Below are positions 1-10,084 of a stretch of DNA of 64,000 bases, piece after piece. Every line of letters begins with the position of its first letter. Position 1 is the stretch's first letter. Source of the stretch: Haematobia irritans (Eukaryota; Arthropoda; Insecta; Diptera; Muscidae); assembly GCF_050003625.1 (NCBI RefSeq), contig NC_134398.1, positions 104,631,253 through 104,695,252 of the forward strand. The letters are read 5' to 3'. The notes under the pieces are model-generated. The model was not told the origin of the DNA and searched no databases. It was given only the letters and a program-made list of their open reading frames with translations. The position numbers and the translations under genes were made by a program.

Positions 1-2679
1 ATACGATTTGGTTGCCCATTTCCGGTTTCATACAAAAGTTAGGAGCCTTGGTAGTTTTGCAGATATCGCAATTTCGTATGAAATCACGAATATCTCGAAC
101 CAAACCAGGCCAAAAAAACCATCGCTTTATAAGAGAAACTGTCTTCGACATGCCACCGTGAGCCGCTGTAGGAGGTTCGTGAAACCTCACAATCAACTCA
201 CGCCGAAGATTTTTAGGAATCCACAGCTTCCAACAATCCTGTTCGTTTTCCTCCACTCCATCATAATGTCGTGTTCTAATATATACAAATCTGTCAACGA
301 TTTTAATGTCGGGGTAGTTATTTTGATTCTGAGTGATTTTCTCCTTAAGCTCCATATAATCCGGATCAGTAAAGGCCGAGGAATTAAGATCTATTTCCGG
401 TCCCAAATGAGACATCTCCTCCACATAACACCGCGACAGCGAATCGGGTACGATGTTGTCCTTTCCCCTACGATGACTTACCGTAAATTTAAAGGATTGA
501 AGTTTTAGCACCCATCGGGCTAGCCGGCCATTCAAGTTTGGCTGACGCATGAGCCAGACCAAGCTTGAATGATCAGTGATGACTTCGAATTCTTGTAATT
601 CAAGGTAGCATCTAAATTTCGCTATAGCCTCCACCGCCGCAAGACATTCGCGTTCGGTGACGCTATAGTTCCTTTGTGCGCTATTGAGCTTCTTGCTCAT
701 AAAGGAAATAGGGCGTTCGTTGCCCTCATCATCTTTCTGTACCAATACCGCGCCTATGCCATAATCACTGGCATCGCAGTGTACGTAGAATTTTTTTTCA
801 AAATTCGGATTAATGAGCACAGAGGTGGTACTCAGAAGATTCTTAATATCCTCAAAAGCGCGATCAGCGTCCTGAGTCCAAGTAATTTTTTTCCTGTTCG
901 AAAGCGTCTCAGTTATGGGATAGACAACAGTGGAGAAGTTTTCTATGAATCTCCGGTACCAACCGGCGACTCCTAGAAATCCTCTCACTTGTCTCAAATT
1001 CTTCGGCATGGGCCAATTCCGAATTGCGGCTACTTTCTCAGGGTCAGTGGCTATGCCACCATCGCCTATTACGTAACCCAGGTATTTTACCCGTGTTACA
1101 CAAAATCGACTCTTGGATACATTCAGAGTTAAGTTTGCGGTCCGGAATTGTTCCGAAATTCGAACCAACGTAGCTAAATGTTGAGAGAAATTCTCAGAAA
1201 CAATAATAAGGTCATCGAGATAACCAAAAACACTCGTCTTCAAATCGGGAGGAATTATTTGGTCCATCAACCGACACATCGTCTGTGGGGCATTGCACAG
1301 TCCGAATGGCATGACCACAAACTGATAGAGTGGTCTACCAGGGACTGTGAATGCCGTCACAGCTTTCGATTTGTCGGTGAGGCCAATTTGCCAATAAGCG
1401 TCCTTAAGATCCAATTTGGAAATTAAGTTAGCTTTTGGTAGACGCGCCAAAATACCCTCGATTGATGGCAACGGGTAAGCGTCTTTAATAGTCACAGAAT
1501 TAACTTTTCTTGCATCGAGACACAATCTAACTTTATGTGGTTTCACAACCATGCGCATGGGCGAAGACCAGGGTGAATTCGAAAGTTCAATTACCCCCAT
1601 AGACAACATTCGATCGATTTCGGCGTACATGAGTTTCTCCACGGCCGGAGACACTGGGTAGAACCTCTGCTTTATGGGTTTACTGTCGCCGATATCGATC
1701 TCGTGTTGTATCAAACTGGTTCTACCTAAACCTTGTGCCTCGAAATTAGGAAATAATGATATCACAGCGTCCAACTGTCTTTTTTGATCTTCACTTAAGG
1801 GGAAATAATACTCCTTTATATCATCTTCGCCAACAGGCTCTAATGGTGTCCCCCTAGCACAAAACGATTCTGAAGTCCCAAGATGTACAATCGACTTATC
1901 TATAACGTCGATAGACCCCACTATGTTAGGAATCAAATTGAAGATTGTGATGAAATCTATGCCTAATATAAGACGCTGCGAGATGGACGGGATTATAAAA
2001 AAAGTTAGATCATGAATTTTCCCTTTAAAATTAACCGGTACACATAGCCAACCTATTACCGATTGAGGACTTCCGTCAGCTGTTTTTACGGTAGACTTGC
2101 ATTTTGTGAAGGTAGGACAACTTCTAAAGTCCCCTTGTGCAAGATCCCCACCAATACAGGAGATTGAAGCCCCTGTGTCTAAGAGACCGAACTCGGTAAA
2201 ACTCAAGAAATCCACTTTAGCGTAAAAACGTTGATCATTCGGAAAGTTGACAATTGCGGATATTAAAAGTTTGGAACAAGCCTTTTTGGCTTTATAAAAT
2301 TTTCTCAAACGGACAGTGTTACGTTTGCTGCGCCTTGGAACTAATTCGGTAACGTCATCATCGTGAAAAATCTCATTGCGCCTAGATAAGTATAATTCCA
2401 ACCTTTTATGGTATGGGTTCCTTGGATAAATGATCCTAGCTGGGTTAGAAAGTAGTTGGGTATCCTCTCTTTTTAAAATCCTAATAGGGTCGAATTTATC
2501 ATTTATCGAATCAGAACTCTCAATTGACGTAGAAAATGGTAATTCTGATGAAAACGAAGTGTCAAGTTTGGGTAAATTGTCGAATTCGAGTAAATTGTCA
2601 TATTTGGTTAAAGATTTATTTATGAATTGGTCTGAAGTTACTTCTATGTCGGATCTTTCATTGTAATTGGATTTCTGTA
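1..2679 (-). CDS. pol: Pol polyprotein of Gypsy-A (PR-RT-RNH-IN zinc finger), partial
   Basis: Entered by -1 frameshift from gag. In order: a linker of about 165 codons; aspartic protease with DTGAS at 2179; reverse transcriptase with a typical DLKDAYWQI-like block and catalytic YLDD at 1222-1211; the connection segment (GFLGVAGWYRRFI region near 990); RNase H with the HCDASDYGIGAVL and TDHSSLVW motifs (about 790-550); and the HHCC integrase zinc finger (His-x-His...CDIC) at about 190-60. The frame was checked at several points and stayed constant. It leaves the window before the integrase DDE core. It would make the enzymes that process Gag, copy the RNA and integrate the DNA. Confidence 0.9.
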
Positions 2680-3903
2680 GTTTTTTGACTTGCGGTTTGC
2701 ACACCTTTTGCAGTGGGGCTTATATGTATCTTTCTGCCCACATCCGTAGCAAAATACAATCCTAGTCTCTAAACAGTCCTCCCAGGTATGACCGGGTTGA
2801 TCACAATTCCAGCACAGAAAAGGACTTTGAGCTGACTGAATAGCAGCAATATCCTGTGGCGAATTGTTCTCACTATCAAATGGAATGTCTTGAGTGGAAT
2901 TAATTTCAGAAATCTGTCGTTTAGAATTATAATTCCGACGAACGTACTCTTCACTCAAAAATGTTTCTCGCATTTGAACGAGTCGACGTAAATGCGAAAT
3001 TGAGTCAATGGGGATGTATAGTAATTCTTGCCGTATTTCAGGCCTCAAATTTCGAGTAACTATTTCAATTAATTCCACGTCATCCATTGGTGTAGAGAGA
3101 CGGTCCATTATGGACGAAATGGCCTCATAAAATGTGTCGAATGATTCTCCCACTCTCTGTTTGCGATTACGGATTTCCTCCCGGATATCTGAGGTGGACT
3201 TATAATCCTTATACTGGAATCTAATCGCATCGCAGAAGCTGTCCCAATCAACATTTCCAACCTGCTTCCGGTATCTCCAGAACCAGTCACGAGCCTTTCC
3301 GGAGAGCAATATATTCAAATTCTTACAAATGAGAGAGAAATCTCCATTGAAATGGTCGTTGGTCAGTGATGTCACCCGATACAAAAATTCCTCCACATTC
3401 AAGGATGTGGGAGCCCCATCAAATTTTAATCCCCAATTTTGAATAATTGAGGTTACTCTTTCAATTTGAAAACTACTACTCGACAAATTGGAAGATATAT
3501 TAGGAGATATATTATTCTGTGGAGTTCGCGGATCTTGATTCCTGACATTAGGACAAAAATTAGAATTAGGATTAATACTTGATTTCTGTGGTTGAAGTGG
3601 TGGTGGAAAATTATATTGTTCAAAATTGGGATTCGGTAATGAAGCATTAATGTTCATATTCCTCAGAATTCGAGTAAGACTAGTCTCAATTATTCTGTTT
3701 AATTCCTGATAATCTACTACGACTGCCTGTGGCTGTGCATTCGTTGGCAATAAGTTCCTATCGATACCACTGTCAAATTGAGATTCGTTGGCCAAATTTC
3801 GTCTTACCCCAACAGTTTCTGTAGGCTCCGCATCCGTATTGGTCCTAGAATGATCGGGATTGGAATTCTTAAGATAACTGCGAGTATGATACTGTTTTGC
3901 CAT
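2644..3903 (-). CDS. gag: Gag polyprotein of Gypsy-A (419 aa)
   Basis: Structural protein of the retrotransposon particle. A central region of about residues 150-290, with motifs such as WFWRYRKQ and ESFDTFYEAI, matches the capsid-like retrotransposon Gag fold. Near the C-terminus is a CCHC knuckle (CWNCDQPGHTWEDC) followed by a second, irregular Cys-rich knuckle (CYGCGQ...HCKRC), as expected for nucleocapsid RNA binding. The ATG at 3903 is chosen because it lies directly after the RING ORF and the protein has a normal Gag length. The reading frame is intact. The tail overlaps the pol frame, with a -1 slippery heptamer 36 nt before the stop codon ends the Gag frame. Confidence 0.93.
   Translation of the reverse strand: MAKQYHTRSYLKNSNPDHSRTNTDAEPTETVGVRRNLANESQFDSGIDRNLLPTNAQPQAVVVDYQELNRIIETSLTRILRNMNINASLPNPNFEQYNFPPPLQPQKSSINPNSNFCPNVRNQDPRTPQNNISPNISSNLSSSSFQIERVTSIIQNWGLKFDGAPTSLNVEEFLYRVTSLTNDHFNGDFSLICKNLNILLSGKARDWFWRYRKQVGNVDWDSFCDAIRFQYKDYKSTSDIREEIRNRKQRVGESFDTFYEAISSIMDRLSTPMDDVELIEIVTRNLRPEIRQELLYIPIDSISHLRRLVQMRETFLSEEYVRRNYNSKRQISEINSTQDIPFDSENNSPQDIAAIQSAQSPFLCWNCDQPGHTWEDCLETRIVFCYGCGQKDTYKPHCKRCANRKSKNYRNPITMKDPT
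2680..2686 (-). promoter_or_regulatory. -1 ribosomal frameshift site, A AAA AAC
   Basis: In the gag frame the codons read TCA AAA AAC, giving the canonical X XXY YYZ heptamer A AAA AAC with correct phasing. A one-base backward slip gives AAA AAA CTA, exactly the frame that continues into the protease at 2179 (DTGAS). The gag stop (TAG at 2646-2644) lies 36 nt downstream. I did not identify a convincing downstream stem or pseudoknot by eye. Confidence 0.8.
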
Positions 3904-3915
3904 CGCCCCCCGTGG

Positions 3916-4269
3916 CTACCCTTTACCCTTCCCAGTTACAGACGGACCCGCCTTTTGCAAATCGGATAGCTGACAAGGCTGACTACAAATCGGACATACA
4001 TTCGAGTTACCAAGATGTTGTTCAATGCACGCACGATGAAATACATCACCACAGCCGGCTAAACGCAAACATTCTGACTTTTCATGCATAGTCGCATTGC
4101 AAATGTCACATGTAAATGGTCTGACAGAGCCAGGAGAACTAAAGCGTGGGGAAGCATGAGCCCCAAGCAATTGCTCATCGGACTGTTCGGTATGTTGGCC
4201 GCGAGTTGGGTCTGTAGCCCTAACAGCACCTGACGCTCTATTATTCGGTGGTGAATGACTTAGCGACAT
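3916..4269 (-). CDS. RING-finger ORF upstream of gag (117 aa)
   Basis: Small protein with a Cys/His cluster typical of a RING domain: Cys54-x2-Cys57, then Cys73-Gly-Asp, His78, Cys81, and Cys92-x2-Cys95 (CPIC). The residue usually occupied by the first RING histidine is Asp75, an Asp-for-His replacement; Cys67 is a spare cysteine. The N-terminal 50 residues are polar and low in structure, and the C-terminus is basic (GKGKG). RING domains usually bind E2 ubiquitin-conjugating enzymes; that function is inferred here. The ORF ends in TAG (3918-3916) and lies in the same frame as gag, whose ATG follows after only four codons. It could be a separate ORF or, by stop readthrough, the N-terminus of a RING-Gag fusion. 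Confidence 0.8.
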   Translation of the reverse strand: MSLSHSPPNNRASGAVRATDPTRGQHTEQSDEQLLGAHASPRFSSPGSVRPFTCDICNATMHEKSECLRLAGCGDVFHRACIEQHLGNSNVCPICSQPCQLSDLQKAGPSVTGKGKG

Positions 4270-4840
4270 CTTGGAATATAATTAATGCAGAACAGTAAAA
4301 TTGTTTATAGTAAATGCTTAATAAATCATACATAAAAGTTTTCCTCACATAGAATACTTGGGCTAAATAGATATTGAATAATTTGGAGATCACAACTGGA
4401 ACCAAAACTGGGCTATTGGTTAGTTTAAACAAAATTAGCAACATCAAACGTTTTCTTTGAAAAAATTCCACACACTTCCTTCTTTCATTAAATCACTGAT
4501 AACTATCGGATGTCGACTAGCACCTTGCCAATACAACATAGTCCATTATAAATATCTGGTTTAATGCCAAAAGTAAGAAAACCAAATTTGCAAAAATCTG
4601 AATAAACTTGCAATAATGTTTATGGGCTCTAATATTCTGCCTATTTACATATCAAAGTATCGAACAGGGGATAAACGGTTAGAATTTTCGAACTAAGCTC
4701 CTCAAAAATCTAAAATCCTGAAAATCATGTACGACTATTTTTATGTAATAGAAAAAACAATAGAACTACAAAACATTAAGGTAAAATTTACTCTTAAAAA
4801 TAATTTTGGAGCCGAAATGACCGAAAATGTTGGACATTCT

Positions 4841-4859
4841 GGCCCCACGTTGGGCGCCA
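4841..4859 (-). other. Primer-binding site, tRNA-Lys type
   Basis: The minus strand reads TGGCGCCCAACGTGGGGCC, the classic tRNA-Lys (Lys1,2-type) primer complement, 4 nt after the inferred LTR end. This fixes both the orientation and the 5' end of the element. The 570-nt leader between it and the RING ORF (4270-4840) shows no coding signal I can support. Confidence 0.85.
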
Positions 4860-4863
4860 TTTA

Positions 4864-5076
4864 TGTAATGTAATATACCATTTGAATTTTGATACTGTTA
4901 TAGAAAAAAAATATTCATTGTTATTCCTAACTCTATGAGAAGAATGGAATTTTTTGAGAGGTCATATAAGAAGGAGACGTGGGAGCCATTTACACGCTAG
5001 CATGCAGTCGGGAATTGGGGGAGGTTCTTGTCTCCTTCTATTTGCCATAAGTTTTTTTTTTATTACACTACTTACA
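4864..5076 (-). repeat. Probable 5' LTR of Gypsy-A (about 213 bp)
   Basis: Read on the minus strand the segment starts TGTAAGTAGTGTAAT and ends TATTACATTACA, so it has TG...CA ends and a short TGTAA/TTACA inverted terminus. It is followed by a 4-nt spacer and the primer site. It lies in a TATATATA run, a common kind of Gypsy target. The second LTR is outside the window, so both boundaries are inferred, the outer one less securely. A TTATATGA stretch inside could act as a TATA-like promoter element, but this is not demonstrated. Confidence 0.5.
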
Positions 5077-8000
5077 TATATATATAGACTCCCTAAAAAT
5101 ATTTGATATTAAACTACTAACTGACGGGCCAGAAGCTTATCTACTTGCAAACACAAAAAAAAATCCCATAGTAGATAGCCAAGTAAAAATTGATATTGAA
5201 AATTTGTATAGATCCCCACATAGTTTGGGTGATCTCGAGATATTTTGAGATCACGGCCTCATCACCCTCACCTGCCTTTTCCTAGTGGCGACAATTTTTT
5301 TTTAGGAACCCATATCTATTTCTATTTAGCCGTTTCTATTCCATAGAGGAAAACAAAATGTTTAATTTAGCAATTCATATTCCAATTAAAATTTTTATTA
5401 TAACCCTGTGTTCATTTTTTTTTTTTTTGATAATATAAAAACGATATTCATATAAAATTACTTTCAATAACAAAACAAAAAAAATTATGAAAACATTATA
5501 CTTTTAAACGTATCTAAAGAAAAATTCAATGTAATCGACACCAGTGCCAAAAAAAACTTACGAGCAAGAAATAAAGTTTTACTGTATAGCTACCACTGTA
5601 TCAAAGAAAGCATCACATATTACTTTCCTTGACCTAGTTGTTTGTTGTACGTAAAAATCAAAACAAATAATATTTGATGAAAGTAAGCAAGTAGAAAGAA
5701 AAATATAAATTATTTTATCACAACAAAAAATGCAAAAAAATTACGAACGAGACGAAATCAATGGGACCCAAGCAAGAAGAAGAATCACTGCTCTTCATAG
5801 TATCATCACTGCTTTGTTGTTGCCAAAGTGTACGAATAGCGTAAAACTCATGAATGAATAAAATAATGACTTAAGCACAAATCATTGATACAAATTTCTT
5901 TACAAGCACTTCATAGCAATGATGATCTTTGAAGAGGAGAGAGAAGTGAGAAGCCGACAAAGAACTGAACGAAACAATCAGAATAACTCAAAAATTTACT
6001 CATTCATTGCTTTAATCCCATTCATTTCTTTCTCTCTTCGTTACTTATTTTTTATGAATGAATGCAATAGATCACAAAGAATTGGTTTTGGGTTTTATAG
6101 TAAAATTTACAACAAAATAAATATTAGACTCACCAACTTTGCTGCATCAGAACGAAGAGGCCTCAGCGGTCCAATGTAGTGTTGTTGCTGTAAATCTTTT
6201 AAGGTGTTATTAATATTTATTTGCGTGCATTCATATCATACACTTTGGCTAACTAGTTTAGGGTAACTTTCTTGGCTGGTTTTTTTTTTCTTGTTTTTTT
6301 TTCTTTGACACTGGTTGGAACTGCTGGTCTCACTGTTTCTTCTTAACACTTCAAGTCTACTAATTATGTTAAATACGAGTTTCATTTAATTTGATCAGAT
6401 CTTGAGCCTAGATGCCTCTGCTTCAGAATTTGTTACCATAGAGCATCAGTGAAGGTTGGTGTCTTAATTGTTGACCGTCACCAGTTGTTATTGGTACAAT
6501 TGTAATAAGATCACGTTTTGGTACTTTCATGAAGGGGGTCTCCACAGATTTCTATATTCGGGTTGATGCCTTGGGGACAAAAATTGTCCCAATTATGAAT
6601 CAATCTGCCCAATATGTCCCGAGACTCTTTTTTTCTCCTTACGCGTTGAAGACTAGTGGAAACTCAATAGAAGACAATATTCAGGACCCAGATATTGAGC
6701 CCTGGATGGTCCAGTCACGTGGTATTGGACCGGAATCTAAATATTATAAAAAATTCCAATAATTACCGTAGTAAAATTATTAGATTTCTCTCCTCACCGT
6801 AGTTGTACAACAAATAAAACTTGTAGTTAGGGAAGATTTATGACTGAGTCCAAATAAAAGTTTAGGAGCCTTCCACAGCAAGAAAATCCAGTGTACCACA
6901 CTACGAGTCCTACTGTTTTGTTGCGTTTTTGCCGAAATTTTGATTTTCAAATCATAAAAGGTTTATTCAGGATTTTATAATTTCATTAAAATTCGCAGAA
7001 AAATAAAATTTAGTAGGCGAATAACTCAGGATGGCAAAAATAAAATAAAATTTTTACTATCTTTATTTTTTTCTTTTTATGGTTTACGATTTAGTCTCAA
7101 CAGCTCACGCCAAATTTCTTTCGATAAAGAGGAAGTCTCTCTCACCTCGATTAGCCAATAGCTAAAGAAAAATAACACCAAAATGTACGATGGTACGAAA
7201 AAGAGGTATTCAAGCACAAAGGTACGATAAGATTACCAATAGGGATGCCATTGCAGAAAAAAAAAATATGTTTAGAAATCAACCTAAAGACTAGTCGAAT
7301 CTTTTTTTTTTTTTCTACGATGTCATTAAACTGATGATGCCTAAGGTTATTTATTTGTAGGTATATATTCTACTATCTGGCCAAGAAATATAAGAAAAAC
7401 ATTGAAATATTATATGCTTGGATAACACAAAAAAAATCCATTGTATCTGTGAAACGAGTCTTTCTATCGTTCATTACAAAGTGAAAACTAAATCAGTAAG
7501 AAAAATGCATGAAATTATACATATTTGTTGCAAATTTTATTATAACTTGATGGGGAAAAACCCAAAGCAAATTTTCACAAAGTTTGTATTCCTTAAAATG
7601 GATTATTAAAGAAAAGTAATCGTGAAAAAATTACTTTTTTAGCGGCTAAACTCGAACTTAATACCCACCTAAACACTTAATTGAATTTGGAAACGGATTC
7701 AATTAATACGTTAATTGATTCAATTAATTATTTAATCAAATCAGAATAAAATCCAATTAACAAGATTATTGATATTTGTTACGTTTGCAATTAAGGTTTT
7801 AATTGATTCAATTTAATCAATTCGGAAATAATTTTCAGCTACACACGTGATTGAAAACTTTTCCGAACCAAATTAAACATGTGATTGAAATTGAATAGTT
7901 TTGAAAGATGGGGAAAAAGAGCGAAAGGAGAACAAGTGCGAAAGGAGAACTATGGAAGGAACTCGTATCGAATGGGTTTTGCTTTTCGCGTGAATTGGAA

Positions 8001-8619
8001 AACATTAGTGGCGAAATTGTGTCTGCTGCTTGCGAAATGTGTGCATAAATATTTGTAATACAATAACCAGTCATACAAAAGGGTTGAAATATATAAAGTG
8101 AAGTAAAATAATATATTTTTTACAATTAATTTCGTTATTGAGCATTTTTATTTCGTCAAATTTGTCAAATTTGTCATTACCTCTATCATTTTAAGTAAAA
8201 ATCATCTAGTATACAGAATATTTGTGCAATCAAAAGGTGGATACCGTATTGATGTATTAAAATTATAAATTTTTTTCACTAGTTTTCTTAAAAGCAATAG
8301 CGGTATGGACGCTTGAAAGACGAAGTAGCGTTGGCAAACGAAGTTCTATTTTTGTTTTACCTTTTTTTTCAGTTTGAACCCAAAATATGAAAAATATACG
8401 AAAATCGCAATAAATGTGTATAATAAAAAATGCATTTTCCATTTATATTTTTTATTTCCAGAATTTGCAATATATCAATATAATTCCAAATATTATATTG
8501 CTTTGCCATTTTTCTTGTCACTGCTTGGTTCAAATTTTAATCAATGTGTGGAAATTTAGAAAAGGAATTGCTACTAAAATTAAACCTGCTGATCCCGTAA
8601 ATGCTAAGAATTCAATTTA
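5077..8619. other. AT-rich region without recognised genes
   Basis: About 3.5 kb of AT-rich sequence with many homopolymer runs. Short open frames (for example 5919-6179 and 6529-6762 on the plus strand) show no recognisable domain, no biased composition and no convincing start, so I do not call them genes. A degenerate ATTGATTCAATTAA repeat patch lies at 7670-7830 (listed separately). The segment may be host intergenic DNA or unrecognised transposon remains. Confidence 0.5.
7670..7830. repeat. Degenerate AATTGATTCAATTAA minisatellite-like patch
   Basis: The near-palindromic word ATTGATTCAATTAA and variants recur several times, separated by AT-rich spacers. The same words, plus the shared phrase TTGATATTTGT, recur at 20680-20880. 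The two patches look like relatives of one dispersed repeat. Confidence 0.5.
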
Positions 8620-9862
8620 ACAGATTGGCTGATAAGTCCCCGGTCTAACAAAGAAAAACACATTTTTTTGTCAAAATTCGTTTTTATTATTCAACATAGT
8701 TCCCTTCAAGAGCAATACAACGATTATAACGACCTTCCAATTTTTTGATACCATTTTGGTAGTACTCCTTCGGTTTTGCCTCAAAATAGGCCTCAGTTTC
8801 GGCGATCACCTCTTTATTGCAGCCAATTTTTTTCCCTGCGAGCATCCTTTTGAGGTCTGGGAACAACAAAAAGTCGCTGGGGCCAGATCTGGAGAATACG
8901 GTGGGTGGGGAAGCAATTCGAAGCCCAATTCATGAATTTTTGCCATCGTTCTCAATGACTTGTGGCACGGTGCGTTGTCTTGGTGGAACAACACTTTTTT
9001 CTTTTTCATATGGGCCGTTTTGCCGCGATTTCGACCTTCAAACGCTCCAATAACGCCATATAATAGTCACTGTTGATGGTTTTTCCCTTCTCAAGATAAT
9101 CGCATCCCAAAAAACAGAGGCCATTACATTGCCAGCGGACTTTTGAGACTTTCCACGCTTCGGAGACGGTTCACCGGTCGCTGTCCACTCAGCCGACTGT
9201 CGATTGGACTCAGGAGTGTAGTGATGGAGCCATGTTTCATCCATTGTCACATATCGATGGAAAAACTCGGGTGTATTACGAGTTAACAGCTGCAAACACC
9301 GCTCAGAATCATCAACACGTTGTTGTTTTTGGTCAAATGTGAGCTCGCGCGGCACCCATTTTGCACAGCGCTTCCGCATATCCAAATATTGATTAATGAT
9401 ATGACCAACACGTTCCTTTGATATCTTTAAGGCCTCTGCTATCTCGATCAACTTCATTTTACGGTCATTCAAATCATTTTGTGGATTTTTTGACGTTTTC
9501 GTCGGTAACCACCTCATTCGGGCGTCCACTGCGTTCACCGTCCTCCATGCTCGTGAAATGAGCTTCCATTTTGCATACCAATCAATTATTGTCGATTTCC
9601 CTGGGACAGAGTCCGGAAACTCATTATCGAGCCGAGCTTTTGCATCTACCGTATTTTTCCCCTTCAGAAAACAGAAAGTTATCAAAACACGAAATTCCTT
9701 TTTTTCCCATTTTTTCACAATAACAAAAGTTGCTTCACAAAAGACGTTCTATCTCACAAACTAATTGGCTTACAGACGTCAAATTTTGACACGAATCAGT
9801 TCAAGGTTGGTACTATATAAAAATAATATGCATTTAATACTAGCGATGCCATCTATGTGTAA
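8620..9862 (-). mobile_element. Himar1-like (irritans subfamily) mariner, right end truncated
   Basis: The left terminus (8620 onward) reads ACAGATTGGCTGATAAGTCC, the mariner inverted terminal repeat of this subfamily, next to a TA target. The element runs through the transposase to untranslated sequence ending CTATGTGT at 9862. The outer right terminal repeat expected there is missing; sequence of the neighbouring BEL-1 LTR follows instead. The element has thus lost a terminus and could not move. Confidence 0.9.
8690..9718 (-). pseudogene. Mariner transposase, irritans (Himar1-like), frameshifted
   Basis: Translates in two main frames. The N-terminal part (9718-9038) carries the paired helix-turn-helix region and the first catalytic Asp in VTMDETWLHHYTPE. 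The C-terminal part (9009-8687) carries the second Asp in HQDNAPCHKS and the PPYSPDLAP block before the third Asp. There is at least one internal loss in the N-terminal DNA-binding region, a frameshift near 9090-9040, and a further frameshift just after SPDLAP, which removes the third catalytic Asp (DD34D type) from frame. Family identity is very clear; the gene is dead. An intact enzyme would perform cut-and-paste transposition into TA sites. Confidence 0.92.
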
Positions 9863-10084
9863 CATGAGTGAACATGAATGCGATAACGCCGACAATAAAA
9901 ATATCTTAGAATTGGTCCCTATCAGAGATTAGAGACGCATTTGTTTACTTAGGATCGCCATAAAATCATTGTACTGATAAGAGCGCATGTGTGTGGGATC
10001 TTAATGTAACAAAATAGATAAGAGATAGCTGTGTGCGACGATCAGTTGGTCTAATGCACAGGCAGTTTAGTTTGTAAGTGTATA

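Larger units (their letters stand above)
1..5076 (-). mobile_element. Ty3/Gypsy LTR retrotransposon (Gypsy-A), 3' part beyond window edge
   Basis: On the minus strand the order is probable 5' LTR (5076-4864), tRNA-Lys-type primer site (4859-4841), leader, RING-finger ORF, gag, then a pol frame with protease, reverse transcriptase, RNase H and the integrase zinc finger before the left edge. The domain order and the YLDD box of the reverse transcriptase place it in Ty3/Gypsy. I spot-checked the pol frame at several points from 2680 to about 120 and it stays in one frame with no stop seen. Unlike the other elements here it may therefore be young. Integrase core, any env and the 3' LTR would lie left of position 1. 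Confidence 0.9.

Noticed and set aside
4241..4471. 76-residue minus-strand frame upstream of the RING ORF
   Set aside because: Hydrophobic, AT-driven composition, overlaps the RING start in another frame and lies in the leader.
6529..6762. 77-residue open frame in the AT-rich region
   Set aside because: No recognisable family, no neighbours, length within chance for this much sequence. Worth a database search but not a gene call.
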